Source: an uncultured bacterium (lineage in GTDB: Bacteria; Spirochaetota; Spirochaetia; Sphaerochaetales; Sphaerochaetaceae). From it: a DNA stretch of 25,619 nt. This document shows positions 1 to 8,543 of the stretch, one piece after another. The DNA lies in NCBI GenBank assembly GCA_905215015.1, contig CAJMOS010000030.1:1-25619 (forward strand), written 5' to 3'. Made by a program: the position numbers and the translations under genes. The notes under the pieces were generated by a model. That model worked only from the letters and a program-made list of their open reading frames with translations, was not told the origin of the DNA and did not search any database. Position 1 is the first letter of the stretch. Every line of letters starts with the position of its first letter.

Positions 1-466
1 CCTGTCTGATTCATCTGTGCATTGTCTACAACACCGTTGAAGAAGTTGTATGTATGTCGAGTCGACCGCGTTCGGCGCCCGGATGATCCTTGAACAGCTT
101 GAGTCAAACGGACATCCCGTCTCCTCCGTCATCGCCTGTGGCGGTATTCCCCGGAAGAACCGTCTCTTGGTCGACATCTACGCCAACGTGCTGGACCGCG
201 AGATCGGTATCTCCCGGAGCACCCAGACGTGCGCGTTGGGAGCGGCGGTGGCCGCCAGCGTGATTGGAGGGGTGTGGCCTTCGTTCCCCGCGGCCGTAAG
301 CCACATGACCGGGGTGTTGGAGGAAACCTTCCAGCCGCGCCAAGGCGATGTGGAAACCTACGACTGGCTTTTCTCCCGTTACCGGGACCTTTCCTATGCC
401 TTCGCAAAAGGAAAGCAAGTCAACCTAGGAGGGTTGATGGCCGCGTTGCGCAAGCTGGAAGGATAA
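1..466 (+). pseudogene. araB: L-ribulokinase C-terminal fragment (5' frame disrupted)
   Basis: The frame from position 50 encodes 138 residues matching the C-terminal end of the FGGY-family ribulokinase AraB, which phosphorylates L-ribulose in arabinose catabolism. Visible hallmarks are ESTAFGARMI, the nucleotide-site segment ACGGIPRKN, YANVLDREI, and SQTCALGAA-type helix residues. The gene enters from the left edge. The open frame does not continue upstream: a TGA lies at 38-40. The preceding AraB-like residues appear in other frames: LSTTP in frame 1 at 22-36 and EEV in frame 3 at 39-47. At least two frameshifts within about 40 bases would be needed to join them. The copy is therefore either a decaying gene or poor sequence at a contig end. 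The family assignment is secure; whether it is a pseudogene is uncertain because most of the gene lies outside the window. Confidence 0.75.
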
Positions 467-564
467 GCAATGTCTTGTTGTTCTTTTTCGTTGTGAGGCA
501 CCTCTGTTGTTTATCGGGTAGAAGGAAACTGCTGTTAGTTGCAGAAACATGCGAAAAGTGCTGA

Positions 565-1227
565 TTGTACATATTGACACCGGAAGCGTATGTCCGGTAT
601 TGCATAGAGGAAACGCTCTACCATGTGGATCAGACAGCACCAATCAACAAAGAAGAACTCCACCGATGCTATGACAAATTGCCCATCGGATTGTGTATTG
701 TACAGGCTGGCGGGAAGGAAACGATTCTTTTCGCGAACAGGGAAGCCTGTCTGTTGTATGATTGCTTGACTGAGGAAAAATTCGTATCCCTGACCGGCGG
801 CACGTTCCGAGGCATGACCAGTGAGGATGGTGTCAGTCTTTCCAGCTTGGGAAGGCAATCCACGCTTCATTTCCAGTATCTGAGCGCCTCCCATCATCTG
901 CGCGAGGCCGACGGCATCGTCACCTTGGACGAGATTGGCGGGCAGAAAGCCTATTTCCTGCACCTGGTCGGCCGGCAGATGGAACTGGCGGGCAGTGTCC
1001 CGGACGAGCTCACCAGATTCCTTGGCGGGAACGATTTCTTCGCGGCTGCCATGGATGCATCCATGGCATTCACGAACAACTGCCCGGTTTGCTTCAACGT
1101 CGCCAATTTCCGTGGATTCAACCGGGAAAACGGCATGGAGGCAGGCAACCGGTTGCTCTCCTACATCGCCCGGACCTTGCGGAAGACTTTCCCGGAAGGA
1201 CTGTTAGGCCACATGGCGAAAAACTGA
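565..1227 (+). pseudogene. PAS-GGDEF signalling protein fragment, truncated inside GGDEF
   Basis: The frame encodes 220 residues. Residues about 30-150 resemble the PAS-like sensor found in many GGDEF/EAL proteins (KLPIGLCIV at the start, then FANREACLLYDC). Residues about 170-217 match the first half of a degenerate GGDEF domain (CPVCFNVANF, then GMEAGNRLLSYIA and LLGHMA). The metal-binding Asp of active cyclases is Asn here. Translation ends at TGA 1225-1227, before the GGDEF signature would appear, and no frame downstream continues the domain. The only start for the full frame is TTG 565, directly after a stop and with a poor ribosome site, so the 5' end may also be damaged. It is most likely a relic of a PAS-GGDEF(-EAL) protein. 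If it is expressed it could not make c-di-GMP. Confidence 0.6.
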
Positions 1228-1329
1228 CTGAAAATTTCCGTAGGTGGTGGAAAAATTTTTGCCAAACACAATAAGATAGGCACAGACTTGGAAAGCAGAT
1301 GCGTGCATGGGTTCTGCTGGAGAAAAGCG

Positions 1330-2514
1330 ATGCAAAGGATGGGTTCTGAGGCATTGAGATATTTCGGGTATGGCCGAAAGGCCTTCCGGTCTTGCCTGCC
1401 CCAGATCTGCAGGGCGAACAGGAGGACCGCGCGGATCGTCAACCAGATCCTGTTCCTGATGTTGTGCACGTTCTGCATCCTTTCCCTGCTGGGGCTGGTC
1501 AGACGGATGTTCGCACCTTTCTATGGCCTCTGCCTTGCCTATGCCGGCGTCACGGAAATCATCCTCTTCCGGCCTTCTTCCCATCCTGACAGGAAATCAT
1601 TTCTGGATATATACCTTTCCATGTGCGGCTTGTTCCTGTTCGGCATCGCGGCCTCGGTTGCCGACCCCGCCACCGTGGCGACTTCGTTTTTGGTCATGCA
1701 GACGCTCGTCGCGCTGTTCCTTCTGGACGAGATGCATCGGGTGTTGCTGCTGGAACTGGCGGCCATGGCCGTGTTCGACCTGACCGCCCTGGCCAGGAAG
1801 CCTCTGGTCATCGCACGCGCGGATATCCTCAACGCGTTGGTCTATTTCGCTGTTTCCGTCATGCTGTTCTCCTACATGCAGCGGGGACGGATCGCCCAGT
1901 TTCTGGCCAGCAACCATTTTCACCGGATGTCCCAGGTGGACGGTCTCTCCGGCCTGCTGAACCGCCAGTCCTTTTTCGAGGCGGCACGGAAGGTGCTGGA
2001 TGCCACGGGAGGGAATGTCCCGGTATTTGCCGTCCTGGATATCGATTGCTTCAAGCAGATCAACGACGCAAGCGGGCACCAGAAGGGGGATGACGTCATC
2101 CAGTCGGTCGGATATGCGGTGATGCGGGCGTTGCTTGCGAGCGCGGTTCCACGACCTGCGGCGTTGCTCGGAACCTACTTTCCACCTTCAAACTCCACCT
2201 TTGACAGCGAGGCGTTGTATGACGAGGGTGGACTGTGCTGGGAAAACGCGCAGGCGCTGGCTGGAAGGCTCGGGGGTGACGAATTCGCTCTTCTGGTCGG
2301 CGGGGCGGAGCCGATGGCACGGGTGCGGAAGGTGGCCGAGGCGATTGGAGGCACTTCCGCCAAGTTGGGGGTGGGAGTCTCCTGCTCGGTCGGTTGCTGT
2401 GCCGTCACGGGAGGGGACCTGCACAGGGCCTATGCCGAAGCGGATTCCGCCTTGTACCAGGCGAAGAATCAGGGACGGGCCCAGATCTGCGTCTATCGAG
2501 GAGGTGGGCGATGA
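1330..2514 (+). CDS. Membrane-anchored diguanylate cyclase (GGDEF)
   Basis: A 394-residue protein predicted to make c-di-GMP from two GTP at the inner membrane. About five hydrophobic segments lie between residues 38 and 182 and form a membrane sensor region. They are followed by a GGDEF domain from about 200: LDIDCFKQIND (metal-binding Asp237, Asn245) and RLGGDEF (315-319). The catalytic residues look intact, so activity is expected. The RxxD inhibitory site normally just before GGDEF is absent (NAQA occupies that place), suggesting no product inhibition. About 35-40 extra residues (roughly 272-308) sit between the two halves of the domain. The ATG at 1330 was chosen over TTG 1288 because GGAGA at 1319-1323 sits 6 nt upstream. 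The stop overlaps the next start (ATGA, 2511-2514), so the cyclase is translationally coupled to the phosphodiesterase-type gene that follows. Confidence 0.85.
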   Translation: MQRMGSEALRYFGYGRKAFRSCLPQICRANRRTARIVNQILFLMLCTFCILSLLGLVRRMFAPFYGLCLAYAGVTEIILFRPSSHPDRKSFLDIYLSMCGLFLFGIAASVADPATVATSFLVMQTLVALFLLDEMHRVLLLELAAMAVFDLTALARKPLVIARADILNALVYFAVSVMLFSYMQRGRIAQFLASNHFHRMSQVDGLSGLLNRQSFFEAARKVLDATGGNVPVFAVLDIDCFKQINDASGHQKGDDVIQSVGYAVMRALLASAVPRPAALLGTYFPPSNSTFDSEALYDEGGLCWENAQALAGRLGGDEFALLVGGAEPMARVRKVAEAIGGTSAKLGVGVSCSVGCCAVTGGDLHRAYAEADSALYQAKNQGRAQICVYRGGGR

Positions 2515-5078
2515 GCAACCGTGACTCGATGGCTAGCCTGCTGTTTACCGTCACAGGCATCATCATCGCCATCATCGGCGCGTTTTTCCTTGCTCTCGCA
2601 TTGACAAGGCAGATTCAGACCAACGAAGAGGAAGCCGTCAAGAACTCTTTGACCGTTTCCGGGTCGGCCTTTTACGGCCAGGAGGTTTCCCTCGGATCCT
2701 CCGGTTCCTTGCGGAAGAACACGAAGAAAATACTGTTCCTTTCCTCCTACGATCCCACCAGCGTCTACTATGACGAACAGATTGGCGGCATGCTCTCCGT
2801 CAGCGATTCCAACGAGATCGAGTTTGACGTCATCAACATGGACTCCCTCAAGCATCACAGCAAGAGCGACTTGGAGATTATTGAGCGGTGGGTCCGGGAA
2901 CGGCTTTCCGAGGAACACTACTATGGCCTGATCGTTGCGGATGACTTCGCGTTGCAGTTCGTCATGCAGCACCGCAGCGACTATTTCCAAGGCCTTCCCG
3001 TCATCTTCTTCGGAGTCCAGGACTACGAGCGGGGCTACGAGGCGGCCAAGGATCCGTTGGTCACCGGATACCTGGAGGACAGCAACGTGGGCCCCACCGT
3101 CGCCATGGCCTTGCGGTTGCTTCCCGAGACGAGAGAGGTGGTCGCGATCTACGATGGCAGCCTGACCGGGCAGGCGGAGGGCAAGATTTTCGAATCTCTT
3201 GCACAGGATCCCTCCTATGCAGGAATCCATCTTGTCTCTCTCCATTACGAGCAGTACACGGATGAGGAACTCCAGGACGTCCTCTCCGGCTACGGGAAGG
3301 GTACCGTCATCCTGTTGCTTACCGCCCATTCGGACAGGAACGACAATTACCATACCACGGTGGAGATTTCCCGTATGGTCGCCCAGGCCGCCTCGGTCCC
3401 GGTCTTCCACAACAGCAAGGGCGGGTATAACAACGGACTCGTGGCGGGCCATACCACCTTCTTCTGGGACATGGCTGCCGGTGCGGTCCGTACCATGCAT
3501 GCCGTCCTTGACGAGAAGCTGGACCTTTCGACGGTGTCCGTCTCCTCCATCGAGGCTGCTGGAGCGTATGTTGCCAGCTATCAGGGGATGGCACGGTTCG
3601 GACTTTCGGTCGACGACCTCCCCGAGGGTACCATCATCCTCGGCGCACCGCTCTCCTTCAACGACCTGTACGGGCAGGTGTTCTATCCGATGGCGCTCAT
3701 CTTGATCGGTTGCCTGCTGATCATCATCGGTTCCCGGATGGAGGTCTATAAGCGCAAGCGGGTGGAAAGGATTCTCCGCCGGACGGCCGACCAACTCCGG
3801 TTTGCCAACGAGCACGATTCCCTGACTGGCGTCTACACCCGCCAGCAGGCTTTGGACAAGCTGAACGAAACGGTGGCCAGCGGACGGGAGTACGCTCTCG
3901 TCCTGACGGGTATCAACAGGTTCAAGGACATCAATGAGACCTACGGCCATGCGGTAGGCGACCGCATCCTGAAGGATCTCGCGGCGGGGCTTGGCGTTCT
4001 CGTGGAGAAGTATGGTGGAGTGGTCTCCCGTTATGGAGGGGACGAGTTCCTGCTTGCCTTCCCCGACCGGCACCTGAAGGAGCACGACCCGATTTTGGAC
4101 CAGGTGCTTGAGCTGCTCGGAAAGGGACAGGAAACCGGTCTTGACATCACCCATGTGTCGGCCAACCTGGGCGCCGCCAATTCAGAACCCCATGCCCATC
4201 GGAAGGAGGTGCTCGCCTGGGCCGAAACCGCGCTTGCCAGGGCCAAGGCAATGGATGGGAACACCTACCTGCTTTTCACCCGGCGGATGCAGGAGGAGGA
4301 GCGCAAGGAGGAGGCCGTGAAGAACCTGGTGCTGGACGCGATCCAGCATGACGGCCTGACGATGGTCTACCAGCCACAGGTGGACACCCAAAGCGGCAAG
4401 CTGGTTGGCTTCGAGGCCCTGGCACGGATGAAGAGCGGGACATTCGGACCGGGAGTCTTCATTCCGATTGCTGAAAAGAACGGCTGGATCCGCTAAATCG
4501 GGCGCATGACCACGGAAATGACCGTCCGCCAGATCAGCCTGTGGCGGAAGGAAGGGCTGGACCCGCCTCCGGTTTCCATCAATTTCTCCGCAGACCAGCT
4601 GGGGGATGTTGCCTATCTTCCCTTTCTAAAGCGCCTGCTCGCCACCTATGACGTGCCAGCCATCGCTGTCAGGCTGGAAATCACAGAAAGCCTGTGCATC
4701 CAAAACAGAGGTGATGCCAATGCGTTCTTCAAGGCCGCTGAGGCCATGCACATCCAACTGATGATGGATGATTTCGGGACTGGATATTCATCCCTGAGCA
4801 TGCTGTCCACCATTCCGGTGGACATCGTGAAGGTCGACAAATCGCTCTGCTCCCAGTACAGCTTGGACATGGGAGGAGCGTTCTTCAGGGACGTAATCAC
4901 CCTTGTCCACGACTTAGGCAAGAAGGTTGTCTGCGAGGGTGTTGAGACCAAGCCGGAGTATGAGAACCTGGAAAAGCTCCGTTGCGACTATATCCAAGGG
5001 TATTATTTCGGCAGGCCGCAGAGTCCGGACCAAGCGGTAAAGACCATGCGGAAGGGCACGCTCTTCCCACCAGCCTGA
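2511..5078 (+). pseudogene. Sensor-GGDEF-EAL c-di-GMP phosphodiesterase with an in-frame stop
   Basis: Read through the stop, the frame is 855 codons. Order: N-terminal transmembrane helix (about 10-32); periplasmic domain resembling ABC-transporter substrate-binding proteins (about 72-385, starting KKILFLSSYDP); second helix (393-408); GGDEF domain with RYGGDEF (509-513); EAL domain from about 605. TAA at 4494-4496 (codon 662) interrupts EAL after FIPIAEKNGWIR. The same frame resumes at once with IGRMTTEMTVRQIS and keeps every later EAL motif: INFSADQL, LEITES, DDFGTGYSSL, VKVDKSL, EGVET, QGYYFGRP. EALAR (635-639) lies before the stop. The GGDEF half has Gly467 where the metal-binding Asp is expected (LTGINRFKDIN), so it is probably regulatory only. 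The start at ATG 2511 has a strong GAGGAGGTGG site. The second piece could restart at ATG 4506 but would lack the EAL glutamate. Confidence 0.85.
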
Positions 5079-5082
5079 TCTC

Positions 5083-5952
5083 TCAGAGCCCGAGCAGGGC
5101 GGTAATCTTCTCGTCGTAGGCAGGAATCGCTCCCCTGTGCCCGCAGACGTAGTTGGCCAGCAGGGTGCCCCTGTGGAGCGCTTCCTGGACGGAACCTCCG
5201 CCAACCAGGGTGGAGATGAAGGCGGCCGAAAGGCTGTCGCCGGCGCCGACGGTATCCACCACATCCACGTTCCCGCAGGCCTGCGTGAAGCACTTGCCCT
5301 CCTTGGTGAAACATTCCGACCCGTTGCCGCCAAGGGTGACCAGCACCATCTCCAGCGGGTAGGCGGCAAGCAGGTTCCGTACGGATTCCTCCAGATTCGC
5401 CCCTTTCCGGCCGACAGCGGAACTGACGATGGCGACTTCCTCATCGTTCATCTTCAGGATGGTGGCGTGGGAGATGCCGTCATCGAGGATGGCAGGGGTG
5501 TAGAAATGCTTGCGGATATTGACATCGAAGAACCGGAGCCCCGCCTTTGTTTCCGCAAGAAGCGTCCTGAGGCTCTGCCTGCTGGTCTCGTGTCTCTGGA
5601 CGAGGGATCCCCAATACAGGACATCCACCTGGGAAGGAAGCGGCTCGACCAAGGTGATGTCGTCCCAAGCCGAGGGTTCGTTGAAGGTGTAGTCGGCGTT
5701 GCCGTCCTCCAGGATGACGTCAGCCCGTCCGGTGGGGTAGGTGCTGCGCTTGATGTAGCGGGTGGACAGCCCCAGATTGGAAATTTCCTTGACCGCCCTG
5801 CGTCCGAGCTCGTCACAGCCGACCGCGCTGACGACAAGGCTTTCCGCCCCGAGCCGCTGGATATGGCTCGCCACGTTCAGCGGCGCGCCCCCCAGTTTCG
5901 CCTGGTCCATGATCACGTCGAACAATATCTCTCCAAAAGCCACGAAGCGCAT
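5083..5952 (-). CDS. PfkB-family sugar kinase (fructokinase-like)
   Basis: A 289-residue ribokinase/PfkB-family kinase that transfers phosphate from ATP to a sugar in the cytosol. The N-terminal sugar-binding signature GGAPLNVASHIQRLG starts at 21. The C-terminal signature DTVGAGDSLSAAF carries the catalytic base Asp239. MRFVAFGEILFDV and the short length are typical of fructokinase-like members, but the true substrate cannot be read from sequence. The start at ATG 5952 is preferred over the upstream in-frame start at 5979 because GGAAGGGAAG precedes it and the family usually begins there. The gene converges on the phosphodiesterase with a 4 bp gap and diverges from egsA across 161 bp. Confidence 0.85.
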   Translation of the reverse strand: MRFVAFGEILFDVIMDQAKLGGAPLNVASHIQRLGAESLVVSAVGCDELGRRAVKEISNLGLSTRYIKRSTYPTGRADVILEDGNADYTFNEPSAWDDITLVEPLPSQVDVLYWGSLVQRHETSRQSLRTLLAETKAGLRFFDVNIRKHFYTPAILDDGISHATILKMNDEEVAIVSSAVGRKGANLEESVRNLLAAYPLEMVLVTLGGNGSECFTKEGKCFTQACGNVDVVDTVGAGDSLSAAFISTLVGGGSVQEALHRGTLLANYVCGHRGAIPAYDEKITALLGL

Positions 5953-6113
5953 ACTTCCCTTCCTTGTTTCACCTATCATATCGCATTTTGTCCGAATGGG
6001 GGAGGAATCTTGGAAAATGGGGACAGGAAGGAGTGTTTCGCGGTTTTTGATTGTGCTAGGAAGCGGGATAGGAATGAGTTAGAATAAGTGGTTGATAGAA
6101 GTTGGAGGCTGGT

Positions 6114-7427
6114 ATGGAACTCAACGGAGGAAAGGTGTGCGGTTGCGGGAAGCGCCATGTCAATGACGCGGTGAAGGCTCTGGTGGTCCGGCAGGGAGCC
6201 CTGGAGGAAATCCCTCGGCTCCTGAAGGAAATGGACTGCCATCATCCCTTCCTGGTCATGGACCTGAACACCAAGGCGGCAGCAGGGGACGAGGTTGTCC
6301 GGATTCTCAAGAAGGCCCATATGCCCTTGAGCACCTTTGTCTACGAGACGACGAGTCCCGTTCCCCCGACCGAGGAGGAGCTCGGGAAGGTGGTCATGCG
6401 CTGGGATCCCGAGGCGGATGGCATCCTTGCCATCGGCAGTGGCGTGATCAACGACCTTTCCAAGTTTGTCAGCCGCGCCACCGGGCGGCATTACATCCTG
6501 GTCCTGACCGCCCCGAGCATGGATGGCATGGTCAGTCCGACCAGCTCGGTGGATGTGGATGGATTGAAGGTTTCGTTGCCGTCGGCCACGGCTTGGGCGG
6601 TCGTGGCGGATCTGGATGTGCTTGCCGATAGCCCCCGGCACATGATTGCCAGCGGCTTGGGAGACATGCTTGCCAAGTACATCAGCCTGACCGAATGGAA
6701 ACTGAGCAACCTGGTCAACGGGGAATACTACTGTCCCGAGATCGCGGCCATGCTCCGCCAGGCCTTGGACTCCGAGCTGCGGGCCGCCCCGAAGCTGCTG
6801 GACGGGGACCGTGAGGCGGTGAAGGAAGTGACCGACGGACTTTTGCTTGCCGGTTGCGCCATGGCCTATGCCGGGGTGACACGTCCGGCGAGCGGGATGG
6901 AGCACTATATCAGCCACATCATCGACATGCGCCATCTGGCGTTCGGGACCCCCTGCGACCTGCACGGCATCCAGTGCGGCGTCGCCACGCTGTATGTGCT
7001 GCGCATGTACGAGCGCATACGGATGATCGACCATATCGACATCCGGAAAGCCAATGCCTATGCCGCCGAATTCAGCTACGAGGAGTGGAAACAGGTGCTA
7101 CGGGGCTATGTCGGGCCGGCCGCCGAGAGCATGATCGCCTTGGAGGCGAAGGAACACAAATACGACCTTGCCGGACATGAGAAGCGCCTTGCGGTGATTG
7201 CCAGGAAATGGCCTGAGATCCGCCAGGTGCTGTCCACCCTTCCCAAGGCGGACGAGGTGGAGGATGTGATGCGGTCGCTTTCCATGCCCGTCCGTCTGGA
7301 GGAGGTCGGCGTGGAGACCAGGAATATCCCGACCCACGTGAAGTGCACCAAGGACATCCGCAAGAAGTACGTGGGCAGCTGGCTGCTCTGGGATATCGGG
7401 CTTCTGGATGAAATCGTGGGGGAATGA
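6114..7427 (+). CDS. egsA: sn-glycerol-1-phosphate dehydrogenase
   Basis: A 437-residue member of the AraM/EgsA family, which reduces dihydroxyacetone phosphate to sn-glycerol-1-phosphate with NAD(P)H. The nucleotide-binding stretch is GSGVINDLSKFVS (108-120). Metal ligands expected for the fold are visible: Asp184 (GLGDMLAKY), His264 (GMEHYISH) and His284 (DLHGIQCG). TAPSMDGMVSPTSSV is also typical. The Bacillus subtilis homologue AraM lies in the arabinose operon. Here an araB fragment is only 5.6 kb away, which may be a remnant of that association. ATG 6114 is chosen because GGAGG (6104-6108) lies 5 nt upstream; TTG 6102 is less likely. The product could feed bacterial archaeal-type glyceryl-phosphate lipids or simply balance triose-phosphate pools. 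Confidence 0.9.
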   Translation: MELNGGKVCGCGKRHVNDAVKALVVRQGALEEIPRLLKEMDCHHPFLVMDLNTKAAAGDEVVRILKKAHMPLSTFVYETTSPVPPTEEELGKVVMRWDPEADGILAIGSGVINDLSKFVSRATGRHYILVLTAPSMDGMVSPTSSVDVDGLKVSLPSATAWAVVADLDVLADSPRHMIASGLGDMLAKYISLTEWKLSNLVNGEYYCPEIAAMLRQALDSELRAAPKLLDGDREAVKEVTDGLLLAGCAMAYAGVTRPASGMEHYISHIIDMRHLAFGTPCDLHGIQCGVATLYVLRMYERIRMIDHIDIRKANAYAAEFSYEEWKQVLRGYVGPAAESMIALEAKEHKYDLAGHEKRLAVIARKWPEIRQVLSTLPKADEVEDVMRSLSMPVRLEEVGVETRNIPTHVKCTKDIRKKYVGSWLLWDIGLLDEIVGE

Positions 7428-7516
7428 TAGTGCGTGGTTCCCGCAAAGGGAAAGTAGCATAAGGCGAACTTTGCCTGTATAGTAGTGGGGTACCAGAAAT
7501 CGGGAGGTAAATCGCA

Positions 7517-8377
7517 ATGTGGGTCATGTACGCGTTCCTGTCCGCGCTTTTTGCCGGACTTATGTCGATACTTGCCAAATGTGGTATCCGCAAGACGGAC
7601 TCCACGGTCGCCACGGCAATCAGGACCATCATCGTCCTTGCCATGTCGGCGGTGATGGTGTGGGTGACGGGGCAGTACACCCCGCTTTCCGGGATTCCCG
7701 CCAAGACTTGGCTTTTCCTGGTTCTCTCCGGCCTTGCGACCGGCGCTTCCTGGCTCTGCTATTTCCGCGCCCTGCAGATCGGCAATGTCAACAAGGTGGT
7801 GCCGATCGACAAGTCGAGCACGATCCTGACCATCGTTCTCGCCTTCCTGTTCCTGCATGAGCCGGTGACCCCCCTGAAGGCGCTCTGCGTGGTCCTGATC
7901 GGCGTCGGCACCTGGCTGATGATCCAGAAGAAGGAGACCGAGGGACCCAAGGAGGAAAAGGGCTCCTGGCTCCTGCTCGCCTTTGGTTCCGCCTTGTTCG
8001 CCTCGCTGACCGCCATCCTCGGCAAGATCGGCATCCAGAACGTGGCGAGCAACCTCGGCACCACCATCCGGACCGCCGTGGTGCTGGTCATGGCCTGGGT
8101 CATGGTCTTCGTCACCGGCAAGAAAGACAAGGTGCGCGGAATCCCGAGGAGCGAGCTGGGTTTCATCTGTCTTTCCGGCCTTGCGACCGGCGGTTCCTGG
8201 CTGTGCTACTACAAGGCCTTGCAGGACGGGCTGGCCAGTGTCGTCGTCCCGATCGACAAGCTCAGCATGCTGGTGACCATCGCTTTTTCCGCTGTCGTCT
8301 TCCACGAGCGGCTGCACATGCGTTCCGCCATCGGACTTGTCCTGATTGTTGCCGGGACCCTGCTCATGCTGCTCTGA
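7517..8377 (+). CDS. EamA/DMT-superfamily transporter
   Basis: A 286-residue, very hydrophobic inner-membrane protein with two tandem EamA domains, roughly residues 1-140 and 150-286. The halves are strongly alike: both contain LSGLATG, then SWLCY, then VVPIDK, followed by a helix pair ending in HEP or HER. This is the drug/metabolite transporter architecture (about ten helices); the substrate cannot be predicted. The start at ATG 7517 follows GGGAGG at 7502-7507. It lies 89 bp after egsA in the same direction and ends in an intrinsic terminator, so the two may be co-transcribed. A small hairpin (TTCCC/GGGAA, 7438-7452) lies between them without a T-tract. Confidence 0.85.
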   Translation: MWVMYAFLSALFAGLMSILAKCGIRKTDSTVATAIRTIIVLAMSAVMVWVTGQYTPLSGIPAKTWLFLVLSGLATGASWLCYFRALQIGNVNKVVPIDKSSTILTIVLAFLFLHEPVTPLKALCVVLIGVGTWLMIQKKETEGPKEEKGSWLLLAFGSALFASLTAILGKIGIQNVASNLGTTIRTAVVLVMAWVMVFVTGKKDKVRGIPRSELGFICLSGLATGGSWLCYYKALQDGLASVVVPIDKLSMLVTIAFSAVVFHERLHMRSAIGLVLIVAGTLLMLL

Positions 8378-8402
8378 CCGCCGCCCCTGTTGGAGTTTCC
8401 AG

Positions 8403-8430
8403 CCCCCCGTTGCCGGGGGGTATTTTGTTT
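8403..8430 (+). terminator. Intrinsic terminator after the EamA gene
   Basis: A 7 bp stem CCCCCCG/CGGGGGG with a TTGC loop (8403-8420) is followed by TATTTTGTTT. It lies 25 bp after the transporter stop and closes the egsA-EamA transcription unit before the ABC operon promoter. Confidence 0.9.
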
Positions 8431-8474
8431 CAAGAGGATGAAGCGACGATATTGTGGTTCGGTGCACAAATTTC

Positions 8475-8503
8475 TTGCAAATAATTTTATTAGGTTTTAC
8501 AGT
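8475..8503 (+). promoter_or_regulatory. Promoter of the ABC-murQ operon
   Basis: TTGCAA (8475-8480), a 17 bp AT-rich spacer and TACAGT (8498-8503) give a good sigma-70-type promoter. It lies in the only AT-rich stretch of this region, about 40 bp before the binding-protein start, and directly after an intrinsic terminator. Confidence 0.65.
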
Positions 8504-8516
8504 TATTTGTGAAAAC
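8494..8516. promoter_or_regulatory. Imperfect palindrome overlapping the -10 (possible RpiR operator)
   Basis: The left arm GTTTTAC (8494-8500) pairs with the right arm GTGAAAAC (8509-8516) with one bulged G, across an 8 bp centre. It covers the -10 box. An RpiR-family regulator is encoded inside the operon, so an autoregulatory operator here is plausible. Only one copy is seen, so this is suggestive, not proven. Confidence 0.3.
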
Positions 8517-8543
8517 TTTTTACATGACTGAAGGGGGTTTCCA

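Noticed and set aside
565..2514. A single read-through protein joining the PAS-GGDEF fragment and the cyclase
   Set aside because: Both are in the same frame with only TGA 1225-1227 between them, but the joining residues do not resemble a GGDEF domain and the cyclase has its own good ribosome site.
2493..4154. Long minus-strand open frame of 553 codons opposite the phosphodiesterase
   Set aside because: It mirrors codon bias of a clear GGDEF/EAL gene and its translation is low-complexity, with no recognisable domain.
4494..4496. Recoding of TAA as an amino acid (alternative genetic code)
   Set aside because: TAA ends several intact genes here (binding protein, flavin oxidoreductase, mgtE), and no other in-frame TAA is seen in a conserved domain.
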